From: Lunularia cruciata
Lineage: Eukaryota > Streptophyta > Marchantiopsida > Lunulariales > Lunulariaceae
Assembly (NCBI GenBank): GCA_948567375.1
Contig: OX419762.1
Span: forward strand, 42,079,034 to 42,143,033
Reading direction: 5' to 3'
Length of the DNA: 64,000 nt
The notes beneath the pieces are model-generated. The model had not been told where the DNA came from, did no database searches, and worked only from the letters and a program-made list of their open reading frames with translations. Shown piece by piece: positions 23,726 to 36,600 of this stretch; position 1 is the first letter of the stretch, and every line of letters begins with the position of its first letter. Made by a program: the position numbers and the translations under genes.

Positions 23726-24512
23726 GCAAAATTAGATAATCCTCGTAGTGAGTAAGAGACTAGAAAGAAGTCCAAAGTAGATGAAGTAGAAAGTACAAAG
23801 GAAATTACCTCAGGTTTCAGAGCAAAAGTAGAAGTAGATATTGGATTGGATTCATAATCAATTTGAGATTTGAAATGACAGATATGAAGGAGTGAGTTGT
23901 AATTTCAGATCTGGAGATTGAGAAGTAGAGATTTGAAGCAGTAGTAAGATGATTTAGATTTAGAGATTTGTAGGAAGTAGTTGAGTGCTCTACCTATTTA
24001 AGGGAGGCATTCATAGTGTTATGTTGTTCACGATTAATATTTCTGAAGATAGATAAAGCAAAGTGCTATTCTGTAGAGCTTGTCGTTTGATCTTAATTTT
24101 GAGTATCAATCTTGTGTGTGTAATACCAATAGCTAGATAGATGATCTAGAGATGAAATTTGGTTTGGTGACATATGGAAGGATGTTATACATGATTGACT
24201 TAGTAGATAAGCTAGAGGTATCACCAAAAGAGTATTTCTACTAATAGGCCAGAAACAAAAACATTCTTGGAAACTTTAGAATCAATAGCTAGGTGAGGTG
24301 AAACTTGGGGTGGTAACATCTAGAATGATGTTACGCATGATGTAGAACAGATATTACCAAAATAGAACTTCTACCACCAAAACTTATATCACTTATATCA
24401 CCAAAATAGAACTTCTACTAATAGGGCAAAAGCCAAAATAGGCCTAAAAACTTCAAAGGCAGTTTTAAAGGCCTAAACGGATGAATTAGGCCTTGAAAAT
24501 GTGCAAATTCCG

Positions 24513-24527
24513 CCCCCCCCCCCCCCC
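24513..24527. repeat. (C)15 homopolymer
   Basis: An uninterrupted run of about 15 C on the plus strand inside the 4.4-kb insertion. The exact length in the assembly is uncertain, as with any long homopolymer. Confidence 0.85.
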
Positions 24528-25451
24528 TGCCAAAAGTAAAAGTTAGCCTTACCTCTCCCCTGGTTTGTCTCACCAAGAGCTTTCTAATGGTACTTCACTT
24601 ATGTGATTTTGAAATTCCTACAAGAAGATTCCCTAAAATATTCCCTCTTATCAAAGCTTATTTGACCAACTAGATGGGACCATCACCAACATGTCACCAA
24701 TCCAAGAAAGTAATCTAAGCATAGAGCTTGCTGAGAGTTCACCTATCCATGTACCTAATCCTATGGTGGAGCTTCCTTGGAGGAGATCTTCCTTTCCTAT
24801 ATAATAAAGAGAAGGTGCTCCTTTGGGGCATCGTAGGATTGAGTATAAAATTTGTGTTTTCTCTCTTGAAGAGTTCTTGTCCTTGGAGTATTATAGTGTG
24901 TAATTGTGAGTGTTAGTAGAATTTCAAAGTGCAAGTCAATGAGCTTGTTGGATGTTGGATTCCGCAACCTTGATCTTGATTCTATGTGTTTGATCCGGAG
25001 TGATGTGTAATCAAAACAATGCCTTGACAGATCCGTGAAGAATTGTAGTGTTGGTAGTATTCCAAATTTGTGAGTGCAGCATGAGTTTGACATGAAGCAA
25101 TTTTGATCAAGGAAGTTGTGCTTTCAGTGGTGGGGTGGAACACAATTCTGAGGCAAAGTCATTTTGTAGTGAAGTAGCCATCTTTGGAAGAAAATGAATC
25201 ATCACAATCCAAGTTTGTTTGGAAAGTTTTGAAGGAGTTGTGATTATAGAGTGTCAATTTTTTATGAGATTGTGATCAGTGCTTGTTACTCTCTTTTAGG
25301 TGTGGTTTTTACATGAGAGATTAAAGATGCAACCAAGAAGAAGTACATTGTTACATTTTACATTGTATTTGATCCTTTTTGACTTGTATCTTTGTGGGAA
25401 TAAACTTTACTTACTGATTACCATAAAAGTGATACTTGTTGGGTTGTCACA

Positions 25452-26735
25452 ACTAATTACATATACATGCAATTTTGTGAAATTTAAAAATAAACCAAAA
25501 TCTTACAACCACAATTAGATATAATACCTTGCAAGTGAAGCAAACTTGCATAAGTTGAGCCTTTAATCCCATTAGAACTAATCAAGTTCTCGATAGATGA
25601 CTCAAATTCTTGTATTGGGAACTTTTTCCCTTGATCCTCATGCTACATGAACTCCATTTGAATGACTTGTCAATGTCATCCATTCTTGAGTGGACATTCA
25701 ACAATATGATGCTCAATTTGGTGATAATAAAAGCAACCATTATTTTGTCATGGAATTTCCTTATTTGTATTGCCAAGTGATCTCTGTTGGATGGCAATCA
25801 ACCTCCATTGGTGCCAGCTCTTCCACTTGCTTGTAGTGTGTAGGTAGGTTCTATAAAGGTTGAGGTTGAGATCAAGTTGTCACAAGCAAGGAATCAAAAT
25901 GTTGAGTCAATTGCATTGCTTCCTCCAAGTGTTTGGGCTCCCACATGGTCACTTCCAATTTGGCGTGTAACTCTAAATTGATCTAGAGCTTCACCTTCTA
26001 GTATATTTGGAATTTGCATTATGGTGTTCTAGAATTGAGTAATGTAGTTTCTTATAGAACCAATCTACTTCAATTTTGCTAGTCTATCTCATGTGGCATT
26101 TATAGCTCAAAATTGCCCAATTATTGTACACTTGAATTCTTCCCATGTCAAAATTGGCACAACAATCTACCATTCCAAACTTGCTCTACTCTGAATCGCC
26201 ACCATACTTTTGCCACTCCATCCAATTGGCTTGAAGCCAAGAGAATTTTTCACCACTCATCTTGAAGATTTGTAGCTTCAAAACAACATTCACAATCAAA
26301 TAAAAATATTCTCCACTATGTTTAGGAGATTCTTGCCTTCAAATACTTTGGTCTTTAGAAATTGGATTCACTCTTCTCTTTCTCAAAATAGTGTTCTCTT
26401 TACATGCTCTTGTCATTGATGGTTTGGTTCTTCCAACAATCAAGTAAGGTGCTCAATTTGTTGTTGCATAATAATGATAACTTAGTGCATTGTTGCCATG
26501 GCTACTACTCTATCAGATTATCTATAATTATCTCACTTAAAATCTTCACCATTCTCCATAAGTTACAATAGGAAGTACCAAGGGTTCATTGGACAAGGTG
26601 ATCATATTTTAATTTTTTTCCCAAAGTATGAAATGATGCTTGGGTAGTACATGGATACAAAAATCCCAATGGTTCGGTGGAAATCGATTTGGTGGTCCAT
26701 AAATTCCATCTATTCCATTCCTACTCTAATATCAA
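25452..26735 (-). pseudogene. Decayed gag and leader of chromovirus A
   Basis: Runs from the PBS next to the 5' LTR (26735) leftward. Homologous to D's gag at 57700-58960. The nucleocapsid zinc knuckle is at about 25691-25738 and reads CFYYHQIEHHIVEC: C-x2-C-x4-H-x4-C with the second Cys replaced by Tyr. Stops and frame changes throughout. Confidence 0.7.
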
Positions 26736-27242
26736 TGTAAAAGACTAAGGAGAGAAATAGGAGAATGGAATAGCAAAGTGAAAGATCACATTGGGACTCT
26801 TGAAGGAGGGAAACTCTAAATGTCTAATATCAAATTTTGCTTTGGTATTTATATAAAACTTACAAGGCTCTTGAGAAGCTTCTCAAGAAGTTTTTTAAAA
26901 GCCACCTTCTTAAAATGCAAGCCAAGCTAATCAGGAAGTTGCTCAAGAAGCTTCTTTCTAAAATACATCTACTTGGCATGCAAGTTAAGCTAGTTGGGAA
27001 GAATCCCAAGAAGTTTATTTCTAGAAGTCATCTACTTGGCGTGCAAGTTAAACTAGCTAGGAAACTTCCCAAGAAGCTTCCTCTTAGAAGTCACTATGTG
27101 GCATGCACATTACCCAATACTTGGAAGGTATCAAGTAGCTTCTTAGATGCTTCTAGAATATTCTTATAATTCATGTCTAATTTGGTCTATTTGCTTCTTC
27201 ATTAGTCTTTACTAACTCATCTGTAAACTCCATATTGTTACA
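26736..27242 (-). repeat. 5' LTR of chromovirus A
   Basis: 507 bp with TG...CA ends on the sense strand, among the longest LTRs here, with the most U3 subunits (about four). The sense strand has a TATATAAATA box near 26855, and upstream of it the GAAGCTTC-rich array and GAATATTCTAGAA (complement at 27151-27163). Confidence 0.88.
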
Positions 27243-27596
27243 TTTTGCCTCTTGGAAATTTTTGGGTTAGAATGGAAGGTTTGGAATTGGATATTGAATT
27301 TTTTATGTGTAATTGAATATTGAATGAATTCAATGGATTTGATTGATAAAGGAGCCTTGGTTTTATTGCAAAATGATGCTTGCTCCCATTTTAGATTTTC
27401 TCATGTTTGTTTGAAAAAAAGATTGCATGGAGTCGCTCATGAGTGGTGTGGGTTTGCTTGGAAAATGTGTGAAGCATTCAATGTCAGAATTGTACCTTTT
27501 AGAGGGTTCTAAAACCTCTAGTAATAAAATCTTTGAATATGAGTAAACACTTAATGCTCTACTTGATCTATCTATGAGTTGTGTGTTTAAGATTTT

Positions 27597-27790
27597 TAGT
27601 GTTTCTATGCTTTAATGTATAGTGTTTCTATAAAGTGTTTACATACTTATTATTTATATACTTTAATGTGTAGTGTTTCTATAAAGTTTTTACATACTAT
27701 TATTTATATACTTTAATGTGTAGTGTTTCTATAAATTGTTTCTATACTTAGTGTTTAATGTATAGTGTTTCTCCACTTAGTGTTTCTATT
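27597..27790. repeat. ~50-bp tandem repeat array
   Basis: The unit TAGTGTTTCTATAAAG... ending in CTTTAATGTG repeats nearly exactly twice (51 and 50 bp), with partial units on both sides. AT-rich, non-coding. Confidence 0.8.
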
Positions 27791-28194
27791 ATATTACGCA
27801 TGTTGCTATATAGTGTTTTTGTAAAGTGTTTCTATAATTAATATTGTTGTTATGTTATTTGTGTTGCTATACTTTAATGTTCTATTCTTTTTATAATTTA
27901 AGTCCATTCTTAGAATGTTTAGGAATATTTCAAGAGCCCCAATCAGTTCACATAATGAATAGTGAATATTATAACCTTATCATTATGATAAATATAAAAT
28001 ATACAAGGGATAATTCATCATATCACCATACTTGTAGAGGAGAAGAGGAAAATATGGATAGAAGTGTACAAGTAATCTTATCATTATGTAAATATATAAA
28101 TTTATGTAAATGTGGTGCCAAATGAAGAAGTGATCCTAATATAATACAAAATTTTACAAGTGGTCATAGTATAATACCATATAATAACATTGTC

Positions 28195-28590
28195 CCACAT
28201 CTATTGGAAATTTATAAGTAACATTGTCCCAATGATATTTTGCTCCTTTTATTTTTGCATCTTTGGCCAACATGATGCACAAGGTTTGATTGGTTCTCTC
28301 TGCCAAGCCATTAGAGTTTAGCTTGAGATAGTCACTTTATGTGTGATAGAGAAATATCATGGTATGGCTACTTGTAAACTTTCCTCCTCTCTAAGAAACC
28401 AACTCCAAAAGGTACCCAAACCTAGTGATGATATTTTCATAAAGAAATCTACAAACTTCATCTTCATTCTTGTCTTGCAATAGTCTAGCCTCAACCCACT
28501 TGGTAAGGTAATTAATAATTACTACAATGTACCAATTATTCCTTGTGGTTCTATTAAGAGGACCTACAAAGTCTATTCTCCACTTCTGAC
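28195..28590 (-). pseudogene. Ty3/gypsy integrase core fragment
   Basis: The minus strand reads WRIDFVGPLNR, then INYLTKWVEARLLQDKNE, ENIITRFG and, after a break, GLAERTNQTLCIMLAKDAK. These are the conserved integrase-core segments around the catalytic Asp residues of gypsy elements. The sequence differs from chromoviruses A, C and D, so another gypsy lineage is present. No ends or other domains were identified. Confidence 0.75.
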
Positions 28591-28637
28591 TACATGGTGA
28601 GGCCCACCATCACTTGCACCATTTGCACCATCAGACA

Positions 28638-29015
28638 TACTTTTAGAGGGACCATTAGGGTTGGAAACCTAGGTCAAGACCAAGGGGTATACTTTCAAAG
28701 TGCAGCTCTAGAGAGCTCACTTCTCTGATGTTGAGCCTTCAAGTTCCTAGCTATGGTGGAGAGGATCCAATGAGCATCACCTAGAGTCTCTTAGCTAGAG
28801 TGGGTGTGGCTTGACTATAATCAATGCCTAGTTGTTGGTAGATTATTGAGTGATAAATCAAGTATTGATCTAATTGAGTGTGATTCAAGTTGAGAACAAA
28901 CTGATTATTGTGGCACTTTAGAGTCCATGTATGACTTATGTGTGAGTTGTGCTTCTATAGTGTATGATGTTGACAACAATGTATGTTGTGTAATGATGTA
29001 TATACGCATGGCAAG
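28638..29015 (+). repeat. Dispersed repeat X, copy 1
   Basis: Begins ACCATTAGGGTTGG and includes TAGAGTGGGTGTGGCTTGACT and GTGTATGATGTTGA. An inverted-orientation copy is at 52757-53112 and a partial one at 53278-53395. Non-coding; it could be an LTR or a short non-autonomous element. Confidence 0.75.
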
Positions 29016-32000
29016 ATGAGTAATCCTCTTTGAAATTGCATCTTGTAGGATCTAAAACCAAAAACATTGCTATTATCATCTAATCATCTTGGATCATATA
29101 CAAGTTTTCACTATCTTGTGTTCTTTGTAAAGTATACTAATGCTCTCTCCAAGTAAGATATCCACTTTCTTGTGCTATGGAAAGTATTAGATCTCCAATG
29201 GCACCATAGGTGGCTATCAATTGTACTCCAAAGGGGTAGTGGGTCATATAGACAGATCCCTATTGCATCTAATTTAATACTTGTAGTACATCTAGTGAAG
29301 ATGCCAAAGGGTCTATTTGCATCTTTGTTATCACTTGTAAGTATGAGAACCAAATACAGGTAAAACCTTATCATTATAGAGAAGTAGCTAGTTTGAGTCA
29401 AAATGCTCTAATGCATAATCAAGCTAGGATCCAAGAGCCTACACCCTTACCAAAGCAAGAGAAAAGATATCCCTTAATAAAAGAAGGAATGGATGAGTCA
29501 ACTAAGAGAGAATATAATGCTTATTGAAACTATTGATTGATAAAGGAAGATTGCAAATCTTTGGTCCAATCAAAGGTAAAGAGGAAAAGGATAGAATGTC
29601 CTCTTGAGCATGTGGGATAATTTATCTGTAATTTGCTGCAATAACATATTGAGAGAAAAAGTCTCCTTACTCCATCTTTATCACATACATCCCCAAGGTT
29701 GGCTTATCAACAAACACAAAATGGGAGGAAAGTAGAGGTAATAAAAAGCCCAACTACCAAAAAATGCTACAAGTGCCATCTCCTCTATAGATAGTAGTTT
29801 TATCCTCCATACTAGATCAATAGAGATGTTTATCTAAGTGCCAAATCTCATGGCATAGATTCAAAAGTCCTTGATCTTATGATTTCACCAAAGATTCTAA
29901 TTGTACTCCTATCCAAAGCTTCAAACCAGATAGGAAGTTTGAACAAGGAAGAATGGTACAAAGTAGGTAAGGTTGTCAATGGGCATACTAGAGGAGAGTA
30001 TACCAAATGCCACATATAGATCTCCTAGTAGAGGAAGGTCATTTGTATAAAAAATCTCCTTTATAAGAGCAACATCTAAAATTGTGTGATAAATTCTCAA
30101 ATCCTAATGGCACTCCAAGAATACATAGGCTATCTATATATGTGACACACTTCTCTAGAAGATGGACACGAGGAGGGATACCTAAAGTGTATTTTACTCT
30201 ACACTTTGAGACCTTGACTCTCAAGCTTACAAGATGAAGCTTGGAATTGAAGTGGTCAAAGGCTTGTCTAATCTAATCTACAAGGTCCACAATATTTGTA
30301 TTGTCTATGAGGGTGGGAAAGACATGGCTTGGCATAGCCAAAATAATAGATAAGAGAGCTCAAAAATAGCAAATAAAGATCCCCTAAAGGATCTTCTAAT
30401 CTTGTACTGACAACTAATTGCAAGATAGTAATTCTTTCTTGTAAGAAACCATGCTATTAATAAAGCAAAGAAGGAAAATCATAGACAAACTACACAAAAG
30501 AGATAAGACTTGGAAAGGAGCCACCAACTGTCCTAAGCTCTCTAAAGACAAATTCGTATAAATGATATTAAAAACATTCTCAATATCCACTTGTAGAAAA
30601 ACTCAATCTAAGTGGATACTTAGGGGTGCTTTGATGCCTAAATATATAGCTTCACAACCTCCCAATGTAGCAACACAAACTGATGTGGACTAAGGTGGTA
30701 TTGGAAGTAAAAATGATGTTGGAGGACAATGGTTCAGCTAATAAGATGCAAGAAGACCTCTCCAAAAGTAATTGGTGTAATTCTTCTTGTGTCCTTTTCC
30801 ATCACAAGAAGTTGAATGGAACTTAGCAAATTGAAGTAGGAATGTCTCTCCTCTCACTTAGAATAACTTGGTAAAACAATTAGAAGGATCACTTGCTTGG
30901 AAGAAATATCTAGATGGTCATAAACCATCCTTGACAAGCCTCTTGAGGCATGGAGTTATGCACAATGAATGGGCAATTAGAAATCTATCTAGATATAAAT
31001 GCTCTGTAAGCCAATACTCTAAGATTACTAATTATACTCTTTGTTTTGCCAAAGGGTGTAATCCGACAATCAGACAAACCATAAACAAAGTATGTAAGCC
31101 TCGTGTTGCCCTATTATACTCTCCAACCTGATCCAATATCCTATATCATTGTAATCAAGTGGAATCTATGATATCTTATGGCTAAACATGTCTCCTATAA
31201 TGTGTAACCCAAACAGACTCCTCGTGTAGGTTGCACAATCCTTTGCTTGGATTCTACAAAATCTAGTTGCAACCTCTCTTTGCCCTATACGTTCCATCTT
31301 GTATGACAAAGATACCATCTCAAGAGTAAGATGAATAAGCACATGTTATCTCATCCAAGGGATCTTGTCCCAATTGATAACACCAATTGATTGAGTGGTA
31401 CGTGAAAAGCCTTTCTAGCCTCATCATGGATTGTACAAGAAGCCCGTGGAATAAGCATTACCATGGAAAACTAGTCTCAAATAGCTCCAAAATTCAACTT
31501 GCTTGAATACTAACCATTTCCACGACTTGATTAATATTCCCAAAATGTCAACAAAAGAATGAACTTAACATATATAATCTACAGTGTCAATGGTCCAATC
31601 ATATCCTTGTGCATCTTTCCCACTAGGGTATCCCTTATGAGATAAATATTCTATGACACAACGGGCGTGGTATACCCTGAGTTGCTCTAGATGACTCTAC
31701 ATGGGAAGAAGTGAATCCATAATTAACAAAAGAACAATGATAATAACATGAGATGTTACTTTTTTATCTCCTCATGCTTGCAAAACAACAATCCATTCAT
31801 ATCTCACTTACATGAATAATTTTGAAAGCCCTGCAACCTATAAAGTCTTGTAACTTGTATTTCATATCTTATTAGTTTTTGAACTAAAATTCACTCAAGA
31901 GAGTTGACCGATTACTCGTCATTCCTTTACATTTGAATCATACTAACGTTTGAAACAAGATTGTTGCCTACTATTGTAAGGTTTGTAGGGTTATACATTA

Positions 32001-32650
32001 TAGGGTTTGTACCTAGGTACTTAGAGGAGGGGGTTGTCGGACAGAATTGCCTTGGGAGAGGATGGGGATGACGAACGGAACTCCCTCTGGATACGGGGAA
32101 CATCGGACGAAACTACCCCTGGAATGGGGACGACGGACGGGGAACTAGGAAGGCACTAGGGACGAGGACAACAGGTGACAAATAGAACTGCCTCTAGGGA
32201 CGGGTCTTTTATGTGTTTAAAACAGAACTGTTCATAGATATCTGTTCTTCCTAAATAAACCATTCCACCAAAATTTCACATTTCATGTCAGTTCTACACC
32301 GTTATTGTTCTCCAAAACATTTAAATGACAGTTAATTCAAAAGTCCTCAACTACAGATAATTCCAATCCGTTTCCCGGTTACCACGATAAACAAAGATGA
32401 CCGGCCATGTTCTATGTGAAGCTGGTAATAGGTGAAATTCCTTCAAATATAGTAGGTAATTCAAGAACAAAATCTAGTTGTTCGCAAAAATAGGTGCCAA
32501 ATAGGACTCACTGGCCACGTCCAGCTAAAATGGATGCTGTTAAGTCTTCCTGCCAATTTGGGGTACCGCGAAGTGTAGGTGCCACATTTGAGGTACTGTT
32601 AAGTCCATCTGTGCTAAATCCAGGTCAAATACCAGATCTCCAAAAGTGAA
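29016..32650. other. Decayed repeat-like DNA without identified genes
   Basis: AT-rich with short, broken frames on both strands. No RT, integrase, protease or other motif could be read. It probably includes old transposon sequence, as on both sides. A more G/C-rich stretch at about 32030-32200 contains imperfect GGGGACGACGGACG-type repeats. Confidence 0.4.
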
Positions 32651-33667
32651 TTCTCAACTACCACGTGTTATGGAACTGGAGGTGTTGACTAATGTAAAAT
32701 CCACGGCAAGTCGTAACGTCTGGGGTGCCGAAACTAGCCACTTGACATGGTCAAGTGGATAGGTCGGTCTGGTCCGATCTAAACTCGGGAACGATTCGCG
32801 TCGATGTCCGTTTTGGACGCTGAGGATGCGCGATGTTGGAATCATCTGTGGTATCTTTGTGGACTGGCTTTTGGTAGATCTCAGAACGCGTGAACAGAGG
32901 AGTACAGTGCTCATTATTTGTCTCCAATGTGGGACCCCGATTTTGAGCTTACAGTGTTCAAATTGCTTCGTGCAGGCAGTCTTTGAGCGTCTGGTTGAGG
33001 GAAAAAGAGTGTTTCTCGGATTTGAGTGGGCTGAAAATCTAACTTGGACGAAAGTTTGCGCGTTTTGTGAATCGGACGTTGCAAACTTTCTAGCCAAGTT
33101 TGCTTCGAGCGGACGCCGTCGTCTGCCTGCATTGGGCCAGATCTGCAAATGAATGAGTGAATCAATGGTAGAGTGTTTGAAGAATTGACTCTGTCATTCT
33201 CTCCGTGCTGAGCAGAAAGGCAGCGACTCCACGGACTTGAATATCGAATCCATACGGATGATAGCTGTAGCGAGTTTAGAATCCAGGATTTGCTTTTGAA
33301 ATTCATATGTAGTCTCTCCTTTTCTGAGGGGTATGATTGACGAGTTGTTGCAAATGCCAGAAGAATCAGAAAGTTCCACAGCCAACGGTGTAGGTAAAGG
33401 TACATATTTTTCTTAACGCGAACGGTGGGGTCTGATAACAGATGAGCTCTTCTCAAAAGCTTAAGTGAAGCCCTCCCCATCTCTTACTGCATTGCCACGA
33501 TGAGATCCTGTCCATCTTCCATATCTCTACGGTGATTTGCATCTATCATGAATTGCAAGAACCCCTCGTTGGACCTGAACTGAGTGTGTGGAGGTTTCGT
33601 AGGTTTGGGTTGAAATATAAGTTTACAGCGCATTTCGGGATTGAATTGGTATACCGTCTGAAGACCA
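32651..33667. promoter_or_regulatory. 5' flank of the LRR gene
   Basis: About 1 kb of more balanced composition between repeat DNA and the start codon. Reading frames on both strands here are moderately long but show no domain. A weak TATA-like AAATATAAG is at about 33615, some 50 bp before the ATG. I infer a promoter and 5' UTR from position only. Confidence 0.35.
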
Positions 33668-36600
33668 ATGGCAGACGAGGAGTGCTTCCCTCCAGGTCTC
33701 CAGCGGTTGACGCAGGCTCTGGCCTCTGCCACTTTCCCAGGAATCGAAGAGATCCCTGATCTGACTGATGTTGAAGAATTCGGGCCCTGCTTCAATGCCG
33801 CAGCGATCAGATCACAGGGCACAAGATTGACCAGTAGTGGGAGCTGGGCTGCAGTGAGACTGAAGGTGCTCTCGTTAGTCGCCACCTGTCCAACTTTGAA
33901 GGTTGTGAACTTGTGCGAGTGTTGCATAGATGATGAATCGGAAATGAGGATCTTGGGTCTCGGGTTGGAGAAAAGCGAAGCTCTTGAGCAGTTAAATTTG
34001 GCCGGAAATACAGCTGTAGGATCTAAGGCCGGTTGCGGATTTGTAAATAGAATCATGAAGGGGTGTAAGAATCTGCACACTCTGAATCTCGCCAGAGTGG
34101 GGATGAGTTGGGAAGGAATGGCAACCATCTCCGGAGCTATGGGACATGATGTGGCGGTTAGGTCCCTGGATGTGAGCGGAAACCCGAAGTTGGGGGACAA
34201 TGGAATGGCGCTTCTCTCTGCAGTCCTTAAGGGGCAGATGAACGCGGACCACTCTAGGAGAGCTTCGTATTTAGAAGAAACTGAGGCGGATCCAAGTTCA
34301 CCGCCAGGGTTCAAAGGGCTCAAGAGTTTAACAGTTGGGTACATGGGAGTTGGAGGAGCTGGGCATTTAGCAAAAGCATTAGCTACTCAGACCAGCAAAG
34401 GATCTCTGGAGGTTCTGAAAATTATAGGAGGGACTGAAGAGGAAGAAGAGGAGTTCCGACAGAGGTGTCCACTGCAGGTTCTGCTGAAGCCGCTTGTTCA
34501 TCCTGGGCCCGTAACGGAATACGATGACATGGCTACCCCTGCTATGTACAATGAGAGTTTGAAGATTCTGTCACTGAGGTTTGTTCAGGAGGATGGTTTG
34601 GCGAACATTATAGCAGAGATCTTACGGAGTAATAACACTTTATTAGAGTTGCAGTTGGAAGGAAGTGAATTCCTTAATGTGGAATGGAGGGAGATCATCA
34701 AGGCGCTTCACGAGAATACGGCGCTCAAGTCTCTGTTTCTGGGAAGCTGCAAGGGCCTAGGGGACCTGTTCGAGGATTTTATGGATCTAATTCGTGTGAA
34801 TTCCGCAATCGAGTTCATTAAGCTGCCGAATACAGAGTTGGAGAGGTCTGGGGAAAATATACTCATCATGGAAGCTTTAGATTCGGGAAACAAAGGGAAC
34901 TTCGCAGAAGATTACATACTCACAGCTCTGGAGAATTTGAAGCTGAAAGGAGTCCCTTCACGTCATGAGACCTGGGGAGAAAACATTACTGCAGGTACAG
35001 TAAGATTCAGCTGCAAGCTTCTGTTACTTTTGCTTCACATTTAATTACCAGAAAGTTGTCTTCTGTTCCCGACTCTCGAATCTCTAACCGAATAATCTCT
35101 TTTCGTCTCTTTGCATATCATAGAGTCTATTACTTCGTTAAGGCTTTTATACTGGATACTTTTTCTCCTACAATCTGACTATGTTATCACTCAATAATTT
35201 TCCGGAGGCGGGAAGTTTGGCATATATGGTGTGGCTTATAGGATTCTCATATTGAGAGCATTATAATGAAAAGACTGTTGGAAGTTATGTTGTAGACTGG
35301 AGGTATGAGACTACGCATAATTTTTTCCATTATAATTAGCAGCTTCGAGCATATGAAGCATAGTTGGTGCTCCCAAAACTGCTGATCTTCTTTAACGAGG
35401 TTACTGTGGATTTTAATCACCTCCAAAGTAGAATAAGAAAGAACTCTAATATTCAAATCTTTGCTCGGCTGGTTTACAGATGACGTGAATTGGAGCGGGC
35501 TGACAAAATCTGATGACGATACGGGAACTAGCATGTTGGATTTGAAGATGCTCCCGAAAGGACTTTTCAATCTTATTCTCCAGCTCACAGCTGAGAATCC
35601 GACCATAACCGTCCTCCCTCAGCTGTCAAGCTTGAACGTCGAAGAATTTGGTGACTTCTTTGCTTTCCCTCACTTCACTCGAGAGAGCAAAGATCAGACC
35701 TGGTGGCAAACTAGGAGGGCCATCCTTTCTTTCATCTGCTGCTGCCGTACTCTAACCCACATAGACTTAGAGGGATGTGGCATCCACAGAGAAGAAGAGG
35801 TTCAGGACCTCTGCCTGGGGTTGGCAAATAGCCAGAGGCTGGAAGTGCTAAATCTTGGGGGTAACGGGGGATTTGGGAGTGAAATTGGCTGCCTTCATCT
35901 CTGCAGGCTCTTGGTCAAGATTCCCACCTTACGAGTTTTGCACCTTCATGCTATCGATATGAAACCCGATTTTCTTGTCTATCTCAAAGCGGCTTTGGGT
36001 AGGACAGAAAACCGTTGCCTCGAAGTCTTGGACATCAACTTTAACCCGTGTTTGGGAGATGAAGGTGCTGAAAATTTAGCAGCGCTGCTCGATTCGGAGG
36101 TATCTAGTGGAATTCGCCATCTTCGTATGTTTGGAACTGGCATGGGTATAGACGGGGCCAACCGCGTGTCGAGTGCCCTAAGGACGAACACTTCACTCCT
36201 GTCACTTTTTGTTGGGTTTGAAACTGATAATGAGAAAGAGGTGGGTCCTCTCAGTATCCTTCTCTCTGCCCTCGTCCCTGAGACTGCCGCACTTGTCCCT
36301 GATACTTCAGGGGAGGATTCAAGAGACAACTCCACACAATTAGGTTGCAACAGGAGTTTGGAGAATCTGGGGGTGTGTGGCGGAAGAGAAATAGGGCTCG
36401 CGAAGGTGGTGGCGACAATTCTTCAACAGAGCAGAATTCGAGCGCTCACCTTGAATTGTAGTTATTTCTCCATAGTAGAATGGCAAGTGATCTTTAAGTC
36501 TCTTCATGATAACGTCAGCCTGGAAGCGCTAGACATGACGAGGTGCGAGGGGCTTGACGCCTCTGTTCACAAAGAAATGGTGACCATGCTGCAGTCGAAT

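Larger units (their letters stand above)
21078..25451 (+). mobile_element. 4.4-kb insertion with TG...CA ends inside chromovirus A
   Basis: Comparison with chromovirus D shows that A's protease/gag sequence breaks at 21077 and resumes at 25452. The inserted block begins TGTGGTACCCACA and ends TTGTCACA, flanked by GCTAA (21073-21077) and ACTAA (25452-25456), a probable 5-bp target duplication with one change. TG/CA ends and a 5-bp duplication suit an LTR element, but I cannot find an LTR pair. The block has A/G-rich, Lys/Glu-rich interrupted reading frames and no RT or integrase motif, so it may be a non-autonomous element. Confidence 0.7.
17323..27242 (-). mobile_element. Chromovirus A: full-length, dead Ty3/gypsy LTR retrotransposon
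   Basis: Both LTRs (17323-17749 and 26736-27242), gag and pol remnants and a C-terminal chromodomain are in the expected order on the minus strand. Leaving out the 4374-bp insertion at 21078-25451, the internal region is about 4.6 kb, matching chromovirus D (about 4.7 kb). The PBS next to the 5' LTR resembles the initiator-Met tRNA complement, as in D. No target duplication is visible (AAAAG at left, TTTTG at right), and stops and frame changes are numerous, so it is old and inactive. Confidence 0.88.

Noticed and set aside
21078-25451. DNA transposon with terminal inverted repeats
   Set aside because: The ~13-bp inverted ends are imperfect and no transposase is visible; TG/CA ends and a 5-bp duplication fit an integrase-type insertion at least as well.
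17323-27242. Target-site duplication for chromovirus A
   Set aside because: AAAAG at left and TTTTG at right do not match as direct repeats.
28000-32650. Copia-type reverse transcriptase
   Set aside because: I looked for YVDD and GAG-pre-integrase motifs on both strands and found none; only a gypsy integrase fragment is readable.
32654-33480. Overlapping long frames on both strands upstream of the LRR gene
   Set aside because: No recognisable domain or conserved exon chain; more likely promoter/5' UTR sequence with few stops by composition.
33484-34344. 286-codon minus-strand frame
   Set aside because: Antisense to the intact LRR exon 1; open because the coding strand is constrained.
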